Positions 24,787-34,238 of a DNA stretch of 64,000 nucleotides are shown one piece after another. The notes beneath the pieces are model-generated. The model was not told the DNA's origin. It was given only the letters and a program-made list of their open reading frames with translations, and made no database searches. The DNA is from Brevibacillus sp042683565. Its GTDB lineage: Bacteria; Bacillota; Bacilli; Brevibacillales; Brevibacillaceae. The stretch lies in NCBI RefSeq assembly GCF_042683565.1, contig NZ_JBHUJW010000009.1, forward strand, positions 1 to 64,000. The letters run 5' to 3'. The number at the start of each line of letters is the position of its first letter. The first letter of the stretch is position 1. The position numbers and the translations under genes are program-made.

Positions 24787-25978
24787 CGGCCAGCAAAGCC
24801 TGTTGCCGTTGTACCGTTCGTGGATAGAAGAAAGCGAGCTGCTGGTGGGCGGCGAGCGGCATCTGGCCTTTTTTCCGGATTACAAAGGTGAGAAGCGCGT
24901 GCTGAAAGGCGGGCTTTCCGCCGTGGTGGAAGAGCTGCGTGCCGAGACGAGAAGGACGGTCATCCTCGCGTCGGGAGACCCGCTCTTTTACGGCATCGGC
25001 GGCCTGCTCGCCCGCAAGCTGAACGTGGAAGTTTACCCGCACCTGAGCTCCATCCAGCTCGCCTTTGCGAGGATGGGCGAGGCGTGGCAGGACGCGGCGC
25101 TCTACAGCGTACACGGCCGCAGCATCAAGGGCCTTGCGCAGCGAATCGACGGCAAGGAAAAGGTCGCGCTCTTGACGGACGCCGAAAACAGCCCTGCCGC
25201 GATCGCAAACTATTTGCTTTCGTTCAAAATGACGGAGTACGACGCCTTCGTGGCGGAAAATCTGGGCAGCGCGGAGGAGAAGACAGGCTGGTATTCGCTG
25301 CAGGAGATGGCGGACGGGGTCTTTTCGGATCTGAACGTCGTCATCCTGAAAAAGCGCCGCGAGAGCCCGGCTTGGCCGTTTGGCATCCCGGACGAGGAGT
25401 TCTCCCAGCGCAAGCCGGACAAAGGCCTGATCACGAAAAAAGAAGTGCGTATTTTGAGCCTGGCCCAGCTGCAGCTGCATGCGAAAAGCATCGTCTGGGA
25501 CATCGGTACCTGCACCGGCTCGGTTGCCATCGAAGCGGCGCGGATCGCCCGGGAAGGCGAAGTGTACGGGGTGGAGAAAAACGCGGACGACCTGGAAAAC
25601 TGCCAGCAAAATATGGCCAAGTTTCGCACGGATCTGACTGTCGTGCACGGCCGGGCGCCGCAAGGTCTGGAGCAGTTTCCCGACCCGGATGCGGTATTCA
25701 TCGGAGGGAGCGGGGGCGAGCTTCGCGAGCTGCTGCACATCTGCTGCACCCGTTTGCGCCCCGGTGGCCGGATCGTCGTGAACGCCGCCACCATCGAGAC
25801 GCTGTACGAAGCGACGCAGGCGCTTGCCGCCGAAGGCTTCGAGACGTCTGTCACGCTGGCGCAGCTGTCGCGCAGCAAGCCGATTTTGTCGCTGACCCGT
25901 TTTGAAGCGCTAAATCCGATCTACATCATCACCGCATGGGCCAAAGCGGCCGTGGAAGAAGGGGGAAGCAGCAAGTGA
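24752..25978 (+). CDS. cbiET: Cobalt-precorrin-6B/7 C5,C15-methyltransferase and decarboxylase (CbiE-CbiT fusion)
   Basis: 408 aa combining CbiE (~1-195: KVIGIGDDGQQSLLP, VILASGDPLFYGIGG) with CbiT (~215-400: SAM motif VWDIGTCTGSVAIEAARIA, and DAVFIGGSGGELRELL). It methylates C5 and C15 and decarboxylates the C12 acetate; the fused form equals CobL of the aerobic pathway. Start ATG 24752 lies inside cbiD; the gene ends with a GTGA overlap into cbiL. Confidence 0.93.
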   Translation: MTQMKVIGIGDDGQQSLLPLYRSWIEESELLVGGERHLAFFPDYKGEKRVLKGGLSAVVEELRAETRRTVILASGDPLFYGIGGLLARKLNVEVYPHLSSIQLAFARMGEAWQDAALYSVHGRSIKGLAQRIDGKEKVALLTDAENSPAAIANYLLSFKMTEYDAFVAENLGSAEEKTGWYSLQEMADGVFSDLNVVILKKRRESPAWPFGIPDEEFSQRKPDKGLITKKEVRILSLAQLQLHAKSIVWDIGTCTGSVAIEAARIAREGEVYGVEKNADDLENCQQNMAKFRTDLTVVHGRAPQGLEQFPDPDAVFIGGSGGELRELLHICCTRLRPGGRIVVNAATIETLYEATQALAAEGFETSVTLAQLSRSKPILSLTRFEALNPIYIITAWAKAAVEEGGSSK

Positions 25979-26691
25979 CTACGATCGGAACCTTGTACGG
26001 ACTGGGAGTAGGTCCCGGCGATCCTGAGTTGATTACCGTAAAGGCCTTTCGCCTGCTCCAGCAATCGCCCGTCATCGCCTACCCGAAAAAGCGGATAGGC
26101 AGCAAAAGCTACGCGCATCAGATCGCGGAGCTGTACGTGAAGCCTGATGCGGGCAAAGAAATGCTCGGACTCGTCTTTCCGATGACGCGGGACCCGGAAA
26201 TATTGGAGCGGGAATGGAACAACACCGTGGAGCTGGTCTGGGAGCGCCTTTCAGAAGGCAAGGACGTGGCGTTCGTCACCGAGGGCGACCCGATGTTTTA
26301 CAGCACGTTTATCCATATGATGCGGCTGATGCAGGAGAAGCACCCGGAAGTGCCGATCGTCACCGTTCCCGGGGTCTCGTCTTTTCTCGGCGCGGCTTCG
26401 CGGTTCAACCTGCCGCTCGCTGACGGCGACGAGCAGATCGGGATCATCCCGGCGACAGAGGATCGGGAAGCGATGCGCCGGGCGATCGAGGCACATGATT
26501 GCGTCGTGTTCCTGAAAGTGGCGAAAGTTTTGCCGATGATCATCGGCCTTTTGAAAGAAATGAACCTCGCAGACAAAGCGGCGGTCGCGACGAAAGTGAC
26601 CTCTGCGGAGGAAATGGTCTGGACGGATGTGAGGGAGCTGAAGCGCGCGGAGCTTGGCTATCTTACCTTGATGGTGGTGAAAAAATCATGA
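25975..26691 (+). CDS. cbiL: Cobalt-precorrin-2 C20-methyltransferase
   Basis: First methylation after cobalt insertion. 238 aa, tetrapyrrole-methylase fold: GLGVGPGDPELITVKAFRLL at the N-terminus, VTEGDPMFYSTFIHMM (~98), and VTVPGVSSFLGAASRF (~125). GTG 25975 has GGGGGAAGC upstream and overlaps the cbiET stop. Four-base overlap with cbiF. Confidence 0.93.
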   Translation: MTTIGTLYGLGVGPGDPELITVKAFRLLQQSPVIAYPKKRIGSKSYAHQIAELYVKPDAGKEMLGLVFPMTRDPEILEREWNNTVELVWERLSEGKDVAFVTEGDPMFYSTFIHMMRLMQEKHPEVPIVTVPGVSSFLGAASRFNLPLADGDEQIGIIPATEDREAMRRAIEAHDCVVFLKVAKVLPMIIGLLKEMNLADKAAVATKVTSAEEMVWTDVRELKRAELGYLTLMVVKKS

Positions 26692-27467
26692 AACTGTACA
26701 TCGTGGGCGCAGGCCCGGGCGATCCCGACCTGATTACGGTCAAAGGCCTGAAGCTGCTGCAGGCGGCAGACGTGATTGTCTATACGGACTCGCTCGTCAA
26801 CGAGGAGCTGGTCGCTTTGGGCAATCCGGATGCGGAGGTGCTGCACAGCTCTGGCATGGTATTGGAAGAAATGGTCGAGCTGATGGTAGACCGCGTCCGC
26901 CAAGGGAAGACCGTCGTGCGTCTGCAGACAGGCGATCCGTCCGTCTACGGGGCAATCATGGAGCAGATGGCTCTGTTGAAAGCGGCAGGCGTCGAAGTGG
27001 AGATCGTCCCCGGCGTGAGCTCGGTTTTCGCGGCGGCGGCGGCAGTCGGGGCGGAGATGACGATTCCCGAGCTGACTCAGACCTTGATTTTAACCCGGGC
27101 AGAAGGGCGCACGCCGGTGCCGGAGCGGGAAAAGCTGCGGGCGCTGGCGGAGCATCACTGTACCTTGGCCTTGTATTTGAGCGCGACCCTCACGAAAAAA
27201 GTGGTGCGCGAGCTGATCGAGGCAGGCTGGAGCGAGGATACGCCGGTTGCGGTCGTGCAGCGGGCGAGCTGGCCGGACCAGTTCATTTTGCGCACGACGC
27301 TGAAAAACCTCGACGAAGACATGGGCAAAAACGGAATCCGCAAGCATGCGATGATTTTGGCGGGCTGGGCGCTCGACCCGAACATCCACGAGAAAAACGA
27401 GCAGTACCGCTCCAGACTGTATGACAAAACCTTCACACACGGGTACAGAAAAGGTGTGAAAGACTGA
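26688..27467 (+). CDS. cbiF: Cobalt-precorrin-4 C11-methyltransferase
   Basis: 259 aa tetrapyrrole methylase. YIVGAGPGDPDLITVKGLKL at the N-terminus; VVRLQTGDPSVYGAIMEQ (~83) and VEIVPGVSSVFAAAAAVGAE follow; TIPELTQTLILTRAEGRTPV is typical of CobM/CbiF. ATG 26688 overlaps the cbiL stop (ATGA). The stop overlaps the cbiG start by one base. Confidence 0.93.
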   Translation: MKLYIVGAGPGDPDLITVKGLKLLQAADVIVYTDSLVNEELVALGNPDAEVLHSSGMVLEEMVELMVDRVRQGKTVVRLQTGDPSVYGAIMEQMALLKAAGVEVEIVPGVSSVFAAAAAVGAEMTIPELTQTLILTRAEGRTPVPEREKLRALAEHHCTLALYLSATLTKKVVRELIEAGWSEDTPVAVVQRASWPDQFILRTTLKNLDEDMGKNGIRKHAMILAGWALDPNIHEKNEQYRSRLYDKTFTHGYRKGVKD

Positions 27468-28609
27468 TGGTCATCGAACTGATCGAGGGAGAAATCCCGG
27501 CAATCCAAAAGCGCGGAGACTACGCCATCGTCGCCATCACCAAGCACGGCGTGGAGATGGCCCGCGACCTGGCCCAAAAGTTCCCCGGCACGGACCTGTA
27601 CTACATGAGCAAGTTTGCGCGCGGCGATGAAGAGGCGCGCGGTATCCAGCTTTTCGCAAACAGCGTGCGGATGCTCTTTCCCGCCCTCTGGCCCGCCTAC
27701 AAAGGGCTGGTCATCATCATTTCGCTGGGGGCGGTCGTGCGCATGATCGCACCGCTCCTAGAGGACAAAAAGAAAGATCCGGCCGTTGTCGTCATTGATG
27801 ACCGCGGGGAAAACGTCATCAGCGTGCTGTCCGGACACCTCGGCGGGGCGAACGAGCTGTCGCGCGAGGTCGCGGCTGTCATGGGCGCGCGTCCGATCAT
27901 CACTACGGCCTCTGACGTGCAGAAGACGATTCCGGTCGATTTGTTCGGACGCCGCTTCGGCTGGGAGTGGGAATCGGCAGAAAAGCTCACGCCGGTCAGC
28001 GCCTCCGTCGTCAACGAGGAGCATGTCGCCGTCGTCAACGAGTCCGGAGAGCGCGACTGGTGGATGCACGACACACCGATGCCGCCGTCGATTCGCGAGT
28101 ACGGGACGATCGCAGAGGCACAGGCTGACGAGCCACAGGCGGCGCTGGTCGTGACGCACCGGCTGCTCACCCGGGAGGAGAAGTCGATCCTGGACAACGG
28201 CGTGCTGTACCGCCCCAAAGTCATCGTGCTCGGCATGGGCTGCAACCGGGGGACGTCGGCGGAGGAGATCGAAGCGGTGATCCAGGAGACGCTGGAAGAG
28301 CTGCAATTTTCCATCAAGAGCGTCAAGGCGCTGGCGACCATCGACCTGAAAAAGGACGAGGCGGGACTGATCGCCGTCTGCGAAAAATACGGCTGGCCGC
28401 TCGTCTGGTACACGCCGGAAGAGCTCAATTCGGTGCAGATAGAAGACCCGTCGGAGACCGTTTACAAATACACCGGGGCGTACGGAGTAAGCGAGCCCGC
28501 GGCCAAGCTGTACGCAGGCGTGGACAAACTGGTGCTCACCAAGAAAAAATCGGGGAATACGACCATTTCTGTCGGCTTGATGCCGTATCGAAGGGAGGAG
28601 CACGCATGA
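27467..28609 (+). CDS. cbiG: Cobalt-precorrin-5A hydrolase
   Basis: Opens the delta-lactone of cobalt-precorrin-5A, releasing acetaldehyde. 380 aa: N-terminal and central CbiG domains (IISLGAVVRMIAPLLEDKKK, VISVLSGHLGGANELSREVA), and the C-terminal CobE-like domain from VLGMGCNRGTSAEEIEAVIQ (~250). Presence of cbiG and cbiD is specific to the anaerobic pathway. Four-base overlap with cbiA. Confidence 0.93.
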   Translation: MVIELIEGEIPAIQKRGDYAIVAITKHGVEMARDLAQKFPGTDLYYMSKFARGDEEARGIQLFANSVRMLFPALWPAYKGLVIIISLGAVVRMIAPLLEDKKKDPAVVVIDDRGENVISVLSGHLGGANELSREVAAVMGARPIITTASDVQKTIPVDLFGRRFGWEWESAEKLTPVSASVVNEEHVAVVNESGERDWWMHDTPMPPSIREYGTIAEAQADEPQAALVVTHRLLTREEKSILDNGVLYRPKVIVLGMGCNRGTSAEEIEAVIQETLEELQFSIKSVKALATIDLKKDEAGLIAVCEKYGWPLVWYTPEELNSVQIEDPSETVYKYTGAYGVSEPAAKLYAGVDKLVLTKKKSGNTTISVGLMPYRREEHA

Positions 28610-30009
28610 GCGACAGCCGTCGCATCGTCATCGCCGGAACCGGCAGCGGGGCGGGCAAAACGACAGTCACTCTCGGGCTGATGGCGGCGCTGAAACGAAA
28701 GGGACACATTGTACAAGGCTTCAAATGCGGGCCCGACTACATCGACCCGACGTACCATACGGCGGTCACAGGCCGCCCCTCGCGCAATCTGGACAGCTAC
28801 ATGCTCTCGCATGCTGCCGTGAAGGAAATTTTCGTCCGTGGTTCGATGGGGGCGGACATTTCCATCATCGAAGGCGTCATGGGTATGTACGATGGCAAGG
28901 AAGCGACCAGCGACACAGGGAGCACGGCGGAAATCAGCATCCTGACCGCCTCGCCCGTGCTGCTCGTGGTGAACTGCCAAAGCATGGCGCGCAGCGCGGC
29001 AGCAATCGTCAAAGGCTTCCAGCTGCTAAACCCGGCCGTGCGCATCGTCGGGGTCATCGCGAACAAAGTCGGAAGCGAAGGGCATTATAAAATCGTCAAG
29101 GCCGCCATCGAGCAGGAGTGCGGCATCCCCGTCGTCGGCTACCTGAAGCGGGAAGACGAAGTGGAGATTCCGGAGCGTCACCTTGGCCTGGTGCCGTCGG
29201 TAGAGCGGGGAGAGTTGACGCCGCTGTTTGACAGGCTGGCGGATTTGATCGAGCAGACCGTCGACTTGGAGCTCGTCTGGAAGCTGGCCCAGGCTGAGAA
29301 GCTGCCTGCGGAGCCGGTGCTGTTTGCTGCGGGCGCGACCGGTACAGCAGGGGATGTGACTGGCGAACCACCGGGCGTAACCATCGCCGTAGCGAGGGAC
29401 TCGGCGTTCCACTTCTACTATCCGGAAAACCTGGAGCTGCTGGAAGCGTACGGCGCCAGGCTGCGCTTCTTTTCGCCGCTGGCAGGGGAGCCGGTGCCCA
29501 AGGACGCGGACGGTCTGTACATCGGCGGCGGCTTCCCCGAGGAATTCGCAGCCGAGCTGTCGCAAAATCAGGCCGTGCTGGAATCGTTTCGGACGGCCAT
29601 CCAGAGCGGGCTGCCGACGCTGGCAGAGTGCGGCGGCTTCATGTTTTTGACAGAGGCGATCGTGACGACGAATGGCGACAGCTACCCGATGGTCGGGATG
29701 ATCCCGGGCCAAGTGACGATGCAAAAGAAACTGGCAGCCCTGGGCTATCGCGAGGTGCGCGGAAAAGAAGGCAATTTCCTGCTCGGCACAGAGGAAGCGG
29801 CCAAAGGGCACGAATTTCATTACTCGACCTACCAGACGGATGCGCAGCTCCCCCCTGCCTATGAAACGAAAGGATTGCGCGGGACGAAGCCGGAGGGCTT
29901 TGCGCAAGGCAACCTCGTCGCCGGCTACACGCACCTGCATTTCGGCTCGAATCCGCAAGTGGTGCGCCGCTGGATCGAGCGCTGCATGGAGGTGTGCGCG
30001 CGTGCCTAA
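28606..30009 (+). CDS. cbiA: Cobyrinate a,c-diamide synthase
   Basis: ATP- and glutamine-dependent amidation of the a and c carboxylates. 467 aa. N-terminal synthetase domain with P-loop GTGSGAGKTTVTLGLM and GFKCGPDYIDPTYH. C-terminal class I glutamine amidotransferase domain (~260-460) with catalytic Cys in TLAECGGFMFLTEAI and His in GYTHLHFGSNP. ATG 28606 has GGGAGGAGC upstream. Overlaps cbiP by 8 nt. Confidence 0.94.
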   Translation: MSDSRRIVIAGTGSGAGKTTVTLGLMAALKRKGHIVQGFKCGPDYIDPTYHTAVTGRPSRNLDSYMLSHAAVKEIFVRGSMGADISIIEGVMGMYDGKEATSDTGSTAEISILTASPVLLVVNCQSMARSAAAIVKGFQLLNPAVRIVGVIANKVGSEGHYKIVKAAIEQECGIPVVGYLKREDEVEIPERHLGLVPSVERGELTPLFDRLADLIEQTVDLELVWKLAQAEKLPAEPVLFAAGATGTAGDVTGEPPGVTIAVARDSAFHFYYPENLELLEAYGARLRFFSPLAGEPVPKDADGLYIGGGFPEEFAAELSQNQAVLESFRTAIQSGLPTLAECGGFMFLTEAIVTTNGDSYPMVGMIPGQVTMQKKLAALGYREVRGKEGNFLLGTEEAAKGHEFHYSTYQTDAQLPPAYETKGLRGTKPEGFAQGNLVAGYTHLHFGSNPQVVRRWIERCMEVCARA

Positions 30010-31564
30010 AGCACTTCCGTTGATGATTCAGGGAACGAGCTCGGATGCGGGGAAAAGCGTCATTGCTACGGCCTTTTGCCGCATTTTCGCCCAGGACGGC
30101 TACAGGACGGCGCCGTTCAAATCGCAAAACATGGCTCTCAATTCGTACGTGACGCTGGACGGCAAGGAGATCGGGCGCGCCCAGGGCGTGCAGGCGGAGG
30201 CGGCGGGTGTGCTCGCCACGGCGGACATGAACCCGATCCTCATCAAGCCGACGCGGGACTTTGAATCGCAGATTGTGGTAAACGGCGAGCCGTACGGAAA
30301 CATGAGGGCGATGGCGTACCGGACGGACTTTTACGACGAAGGGCTGCGCATTATCGAGGAGTCGTATGCGCGCCTTTCCGCTGACTACGACCGGATCGTG
30401 ATCGAGGGCGCAGGCAGTCCGGCAGAGGTCAACCTGAACGACCGCGAGCTGGTCAACATGCGGGTCGCGCGCCTGACCAACGCCCCCGTCATTCTGGTGG
30501 CGGACATCGAGCGCGGCGGCGTGTTCGCCTCGCTGGTCGGCACTTTGCAGCTGCTCGAACCCGAGGATCGGGAGCGCGTCATCGGCGTGATCATCAACCG
30601 GTTTCGCGGCGACGTCACGTTGCTGCAGCCGGGGCTGGACTGGTTTGAACAATACACCGGCAAGCCGGTGCTCGGGGTCGTGCCGTTCATCCCCGACCTG
30701 TGGATCGATGCGGAGGACTCGCTCATCCTGTATAACTACCAAAGCCAGCGGGCGTCGCTTCACTCTGGCTCGCATGACACAGCCGGCCAGCCGAATACGC
30801 GCCGCGACATCGACATCGCCGTGCTTCGCTACCCGCGCATTTCCAACTTTACGGACGTCGATCCGTTCTTCGTGGAGCCGGACTGTAGCCTGCGCTTTGT
30901 GACCCGCCTCGAGGAGTTGGGCGAGCCGGACCTGATCGTCCTGCCCGGCAGCAAAAACACGCTGGAAGACTTGCAGTTTTTGCGAGAATCGGGGCTGGCG
31001 CAGCGGATTTTGGAGCTGCATCGGGCAGGCCGCACTTACATCGTCGGGCTGTGCGGCGGCTATCAGATGCTGGGCGAGTCGATCCGCGATCCCGAGGGAG
31101 TGGAATCGCCTTTGCGCGAGTTGGCAGGGCTCGGCCTGATCCCGATGGTGACGACGATGGAGCGGCGCAAGACGACGGTGCTCTCGCGCGGCGTCGCCTG
31201 TTTTGCCCAAGAGCAGATAGAGTTGGAAGGCTACGAGATCCACATGGGACAATCGGATTACGCGGACAGCGACGCCCCGTTTATCCGGCTGGCGGACCGC
31301 ACGGACGGCTACTGCTCGCAGGAGCGGCAGTTGATCGGGACGTATTTTCACGGGCTGTTTCACAACGACGTCTTCCGCACGCTGCTGCTGAATGCGATTC
31401 GCCGGAAAAAAGGGCTCGCGCCGCTCACGGATCGTCCTTCTTTTGTCGCTTTGCGGGAGCAAGGCTACGATCTCTTGGCAGAGACGGTGCGACGGCATGT
31501 CAAGCTGGACGTCATAGAAGAACAAATGAGACAATACGCAAAAAAAGAGGTGCGTACAAAATGA
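30002..31564 (+). CDS. cbiP: Adenosylcobyric acid synthase
   Basis: Amidates carboxylates b, d, e and g. 520 aa from GTG 30002, with TGGAGG just upstream inside cbiA; an in-frame run before this is a shadow. N-terminal MIQGTSSDAGKSVIATAFCR and PFKSQNMALNSYV; IEGAGSPAEVNL; C-terminal amidotransferase with Cys in YIVGLCGGYQMLGESI and His near GTYFHGLFHND. Ends with ATGA overlap into cobT. Confidence 0.94.
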   Translation: MPKALPLMIQGTSSDAGKSVIATAFCRIFAQDGYRTAPFKSQNMALNSYVTLDGKEIGRAQGVQAEAAGVLATADMNPILIKPTRDFESQIVVNGEPYGNMRAMAYRTDFYDEGLRIIEESYARLSADYDRIVIEGAGSPAEVNLNDRELVNMRVARLTNAPVILVADIERGGVFASLVGTLQLLEPEDRERVIGVIINRFRGDVTLLQPGLDWFEQYTGKPVLGVVPFIPDLWIDAEDSLILYNYQSQRASLHSGSHDTAGQPNTRRDIDIAVLRYPRISNFTDVDPFFVEPDCSLRFVTRLEELGEPDLIVLPGSKNTLEDLQFLRESGLAQRILELHRAGRTYIVGLCGGYQMLGESIRDPEGVESPLRELAGLGLIPMVTTMERRKTTVLSRGVACFAQEQIELEGYEIHMGQSDYADSDAPFIRLADRTDGYCSQERQLIGTYFHGLFHNDVFRTLLLNAIRRKKGLAPLTDRPSFVALREQGYDLLAETVRRHVKLDVIEEQMRQYAKKEVRTK

Positions 31565-32610
31565 CAGACTGGATAAAACAACTGGGCACGATCGAACCGC
31601 TCCATCAGGAAACGGCAGAACAGACGAAGCAGCACGTCGACCAGCTGACGAAACCGCTCGGAAGCCTGGGCCGTTTGGAGACGCTCGCCGTGGAATTGGC
31701 TGCGATGACGAAAGAAGCATTCCCCGTAACCAGTCCGCCTGGGGTCATCGTCTTTGCTGCGGATCACGGCGTGGCGCGGGAAGGCGTTTCCGCGTATCCG
31801 CAGGAAGTGACGGCGCAGATGCTGCTCAATCTGACGCAGGGCGGCGCGGGGATCAATGTGTTCGCTCGGCAGATCGGAGCTCTGCAAAAATTCGTGGATG
31901 TCGGCGTTGCAGCAGAAGTAGACGCCCCCGGCGTGTGCAAGCGGCGCATCCGGGCAGGCTCCGGCAATATCCTGCGGGAAGCGGCCATGACGCGCGAGGA
32001 AGCAGAACGTTCCATCCAGGTCGGCATCGAGGCCGCCCATGAGATTGTGGGCGAAGGAGCAAAAGTGCTGATCGTCGGGGAAGTGGGCATCGGCAATACG
32101 ACCGCGAGCAGCGCCATCCTCGCGGCATTGACCGGGGCGGACCCGGATGAGATCGTCGGCCGGGGGACAGGCCTTACCGATGAAGGATGGCAGCGCAAAA
32201 AGGCAGTGGTACGGGAAGCGCTCGCCCTGCATCGTCCGGATGCCGCCGATCCGCTCGACGTCCTGTCCAAGGTCGGCGGGCTGGAGATCGGCGCGATGGC
32301 GGGGGCCATTCTCGGCGCTGCCTCGCGCAGGGTGCCTGTCTTGCTGGACGGCTTCATCGCTACCGTCGCGGCTCTCTTGGCCGTGCGTATCGCGCCTGCA
32401 GCGGCGGATTACCTCATCGCGGGACACCGCTCCCAGGAGCCGGGCCATGCTTATGTGCTGAAAACGCTCGCCAAGGAGCCGCTGCTCGATCTGCAATTGC
32501 GTCTGGGTGAAGGCAGCGGCGCGGCACTCGCCTTTCCGCTCGTCGAGGCGGCGAGCCGGATGGTCCGGGAGATGGCGACGTTCGCTTCTGCAGGGGTCAG
32601 CAACCGATGA
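31561..32610 (+). CDS. cobT: Nicotinate-nucleotide:dimethylbenzimidazole phosphoribosyltransferase
   Basis: Makes alpha-ribazole 5'-phosphate from the lower-ligand base. 349 aa. Family motifs: LTKPLGSLGRLE, FAADHGVAREGVSAYPQEVT, VLIVGEVGIGNTTASSAILA, and PVLLDGFIATVAALLA; the catalytic Glu is expected near LDLQLRLGEGSGAALAFPL. No bluB is present here, so the base must come from elsewhere. ATG 31561; four-base overlap with cobA. Confidence 0.94.
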   Translation: MTDWIKQLGTIEPLHQETAEQTKQHVDQLTKPLGSLGRLETLAVELAAMTKEAFPVTSPPGVIVFAADHGVAREGVSAYPQEVTAQMLLNLTQGGAGINVFARQIGALQKFVDVGVAAEVDAPGVCKRRIRAGSGNILREAAMTREEAERSIQVGIEAAHEIVGEGAKVLIVGEVGIGNTTASSAILAALTGADPDEIVGRGTGLTDEGWQRKKAVVREALALHRPDAADPLDVLSKVGGLEIGAMAGAILGAASRRVPVLLDGFIATVAALLAVRIAPAAADYLIAGHRSQEPGHAYVLKTLAKEPLLDLQLRLGEGSGAALAFPLVEAASRMVREMATFASAGVSNR

Positions 32611-33392
32611 GCCGTACGGGAAAAGTCTATCTGGTCGGAGCGGGTCCGGGAGACCCCAAGCTGATCACGGTCAAAGGGCTGGAGTGTCTGCAGCAGGCGG
32701 ATGTCGTCGTCTACGACCGGCTGGCGAATTCCGCCCTGCTGGAGCACGCGCCTGCGCAGGCCGAGCGCATCTACTGCGGCAAGCTCCCGGACAACCACAC
32801 GCTGAAGCAGGAGAAAATCAACGAGCTGCTCGCGGAAAAGGCATTGGCGGGAAACGTTGTCGTGCGGCTGAAGGGCGGCGATCCGTGCGTGTTTGGCCGC
32901 GGCGGAGAGGAAGCGGAACATTTGGCGAAGCACGGCATCCCGTTCGAGATCGTGCCGGGAGTGACGGCTGGCATCGCCGCCCCTGCCTACGCGGGCATTC
33001 CCGTGACGCATCGCGAGCACGGCTCGTCCTTTGCCGTCGTGACCGGACATTTGCGCGAAGACAAGCCGGAGCTGGCGACGGAAAAGTGGCGCGCTCTGGC
33101 GACAGGCATTGATACGGTCGCCTTTTACATGGGAGTCGCCAACCTGCCGCTGATCCGCACGCAGTTGATCCGGCACGGACGCGATCCGAAGACGCCTGTC
33201 GCGATCATCGCCTGGGGCACGCTGCCGCAGCAGGTGACACTGACGGGCACGCTGGAAGACATCGAGGAGCGGCTGGCTGAAAACAGCCATGTCACGAATC
33301 CGGCGATCATTCTGGTCGGCGACGTGGTACAATTGCGGGAGAAAATAAACTGGTTTGAGCCGCAGCTCTCGCAGGAGAAGGTGAGTCAGTAA
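32607..33392 (+). CDS. cobA: Uroporphyrinogen-III C-methyltransferase
   Basis: Converts uroporphyrinogen III to precorrin-2 with two SAM, the entry step to sirohaem and B12. 261 aa. VYLVGAGPGDPKLITVKGLE, VVRLKGGDPCVFGRGGEEAE, VPGVTAGIAAPAYAGIPVTH and NPAIILVGDVV are all typical of SUMT. It stands alone, without fused CysG or HemD domains. Followed 45 nt later by sirC. Confidence 0.95.
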   Translation: MSRTGKVYLVGAGPGDPKLITVKGLECLQQADVVVYDRLANSALLEHAPAQAERIYCGKLPDNHTLKQEKINELLAEKALAGNVVVRLKGGDPCVFGRGGEEAEHLAKHGIPFEIVPGVTAGIAAPAYAGIPVTHREHGSSFAVVTGHLREDKPELATEKWRALATGIDTVAFYMGVANLPLIRTQLIRHGRDPKTPVAIIAWGTLPQQVTLTGTLEDIEERLAENSHVTNPAIILVGDVVQLREKINWFEPQLSQEKVSQ

Positions 33393-33437
33393 AGGCGCAT
33401 CCCATCACATCGACAGAACCGGAAGGAGGAAGGAGCC

Positions 33438-34103
33438 ATGCGGCATTACCCGATGATGGTCAATCTGCAAAACAAGCCCTGCCTCGTCGTCGGAGGCGGG
33501 CAAGTGGCGGAGAGGAAGATCGACAGGCTGCTGGCCGCAGGTGCTTCTGTCACTGTGGTCGCTCCTTCCTGCACAGCAGCGGTCGAGGCGTGGATGCACC
33601 AAGGACGGATTGCGCTCGCCAGGCGGCCCTTTGTACCGGAAGACGTGCGGGATGCCGTAATCGTCATCGCGGCGACCGGCGATGCAGACGTCAATCTGTC
33701 CGTCTACCGGTCCTGCCTGCCCCATCAATGGGTTAACATCGTGGATCGGCCAGACCTGTGTACCTTTACGGTTCCTTCCGTGGTAGAGCGGGGAGATTTG
33801 CAGATCGCCATTTCTACCGGCGGGCACAATCCCGGCCTGGCCAGAAAGCTGCGGCAGCAGCTGGAGAGAAGCATCGGTCCGGAATACGCGGAATACACGC
33901 GTTTTCTGGGAGAGATGCGCAGGCGCGTCCTGGCGTTATCCCTGGAGGAAAAGAAAAAGCGTGCCATCCTCGCTGAACTGCTGGACGACCGCCTTTTTGA
34001 CTGGACAATGAAAGGGGAGCTTGGCTGGCGGGATCGCGAGGCGGAAAAAGTCATCCGCGAACAGAGCAAGTCCGATGCCAGTGACGGCTGTGATTTTACG
34101 TGA
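33438..34103 (+). CDS. sirC: Precorrin-2 dehydrogenase (SirC-like)
   Basis: NAD-dependent oxidation of precorrin-2 to sirohydrochlorin. 221 aa: Rossmann LVVGGGQVAERKIDRLLAAG (~16-35), VIAATGDADVN, and STGGHNPGLARKLRQQLE, matching Met8/CysG N-terminal proteins. A chelatase role cannot be excluded, but CbiX is present for cobalt. ATG 33438 follows AAGGAGGAAGG. Last gene of the operon. Confidence 0.9.
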   Translation: MRHYPMMVNLQNKPCLVVGGGQVAERKIDRLLAAGASVTVVAPSCTAAVEAWMHQGRIALARRPFVPEDVRDAVIVIAATGDADVNLSVYRSCLPHQWVNIVDRPDLCTFTVPSVVERGDLQIAISTGGHNPGLARKLRQQLERSIGPEYAEYTRFLGEMRRRVLALSLEEKKKRAILAELLDDRLFDWTMKGELGWRDREAEKVIREQSKSDASDGCDFT

Positions 34104-34163
34104 CAGGCTCGCTCCAGGCGATTGACCTGGCTCCGAAAAATGGCAACGGCACAACGCCAAGCG

Positions 34164-34205
34164 AAAAAAGCAGCCCGTCCTGCGCCGAGGATGAGCTGCT
34201 TTTTT
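34164..34205. terminator. Bidirectional intrinsic terminator ending the cobalamin operon
   Basis: AAAAAAGCAGC (34164-34174) pairs exactly with GCTGCTTTTTT (34195-34205), giving T-runs in both directions. It also serves the convergent gene to the right. Confidence 0.85.
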
Positions 34206-34238
34206 GCATAAAGAACAGGGAGGAGATCCTTGTCTCGT

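Noticed and set aside
29639..31720. Very long minus-strand reading frame opposite cbiA/cbiP
   Set aside because: No family motif, no ribosome-binding site, and it mirrors GC-rich coding sequence of two clear genes. The same holds for the long minus frames opposite qoxB, cobT and the M20 genes.
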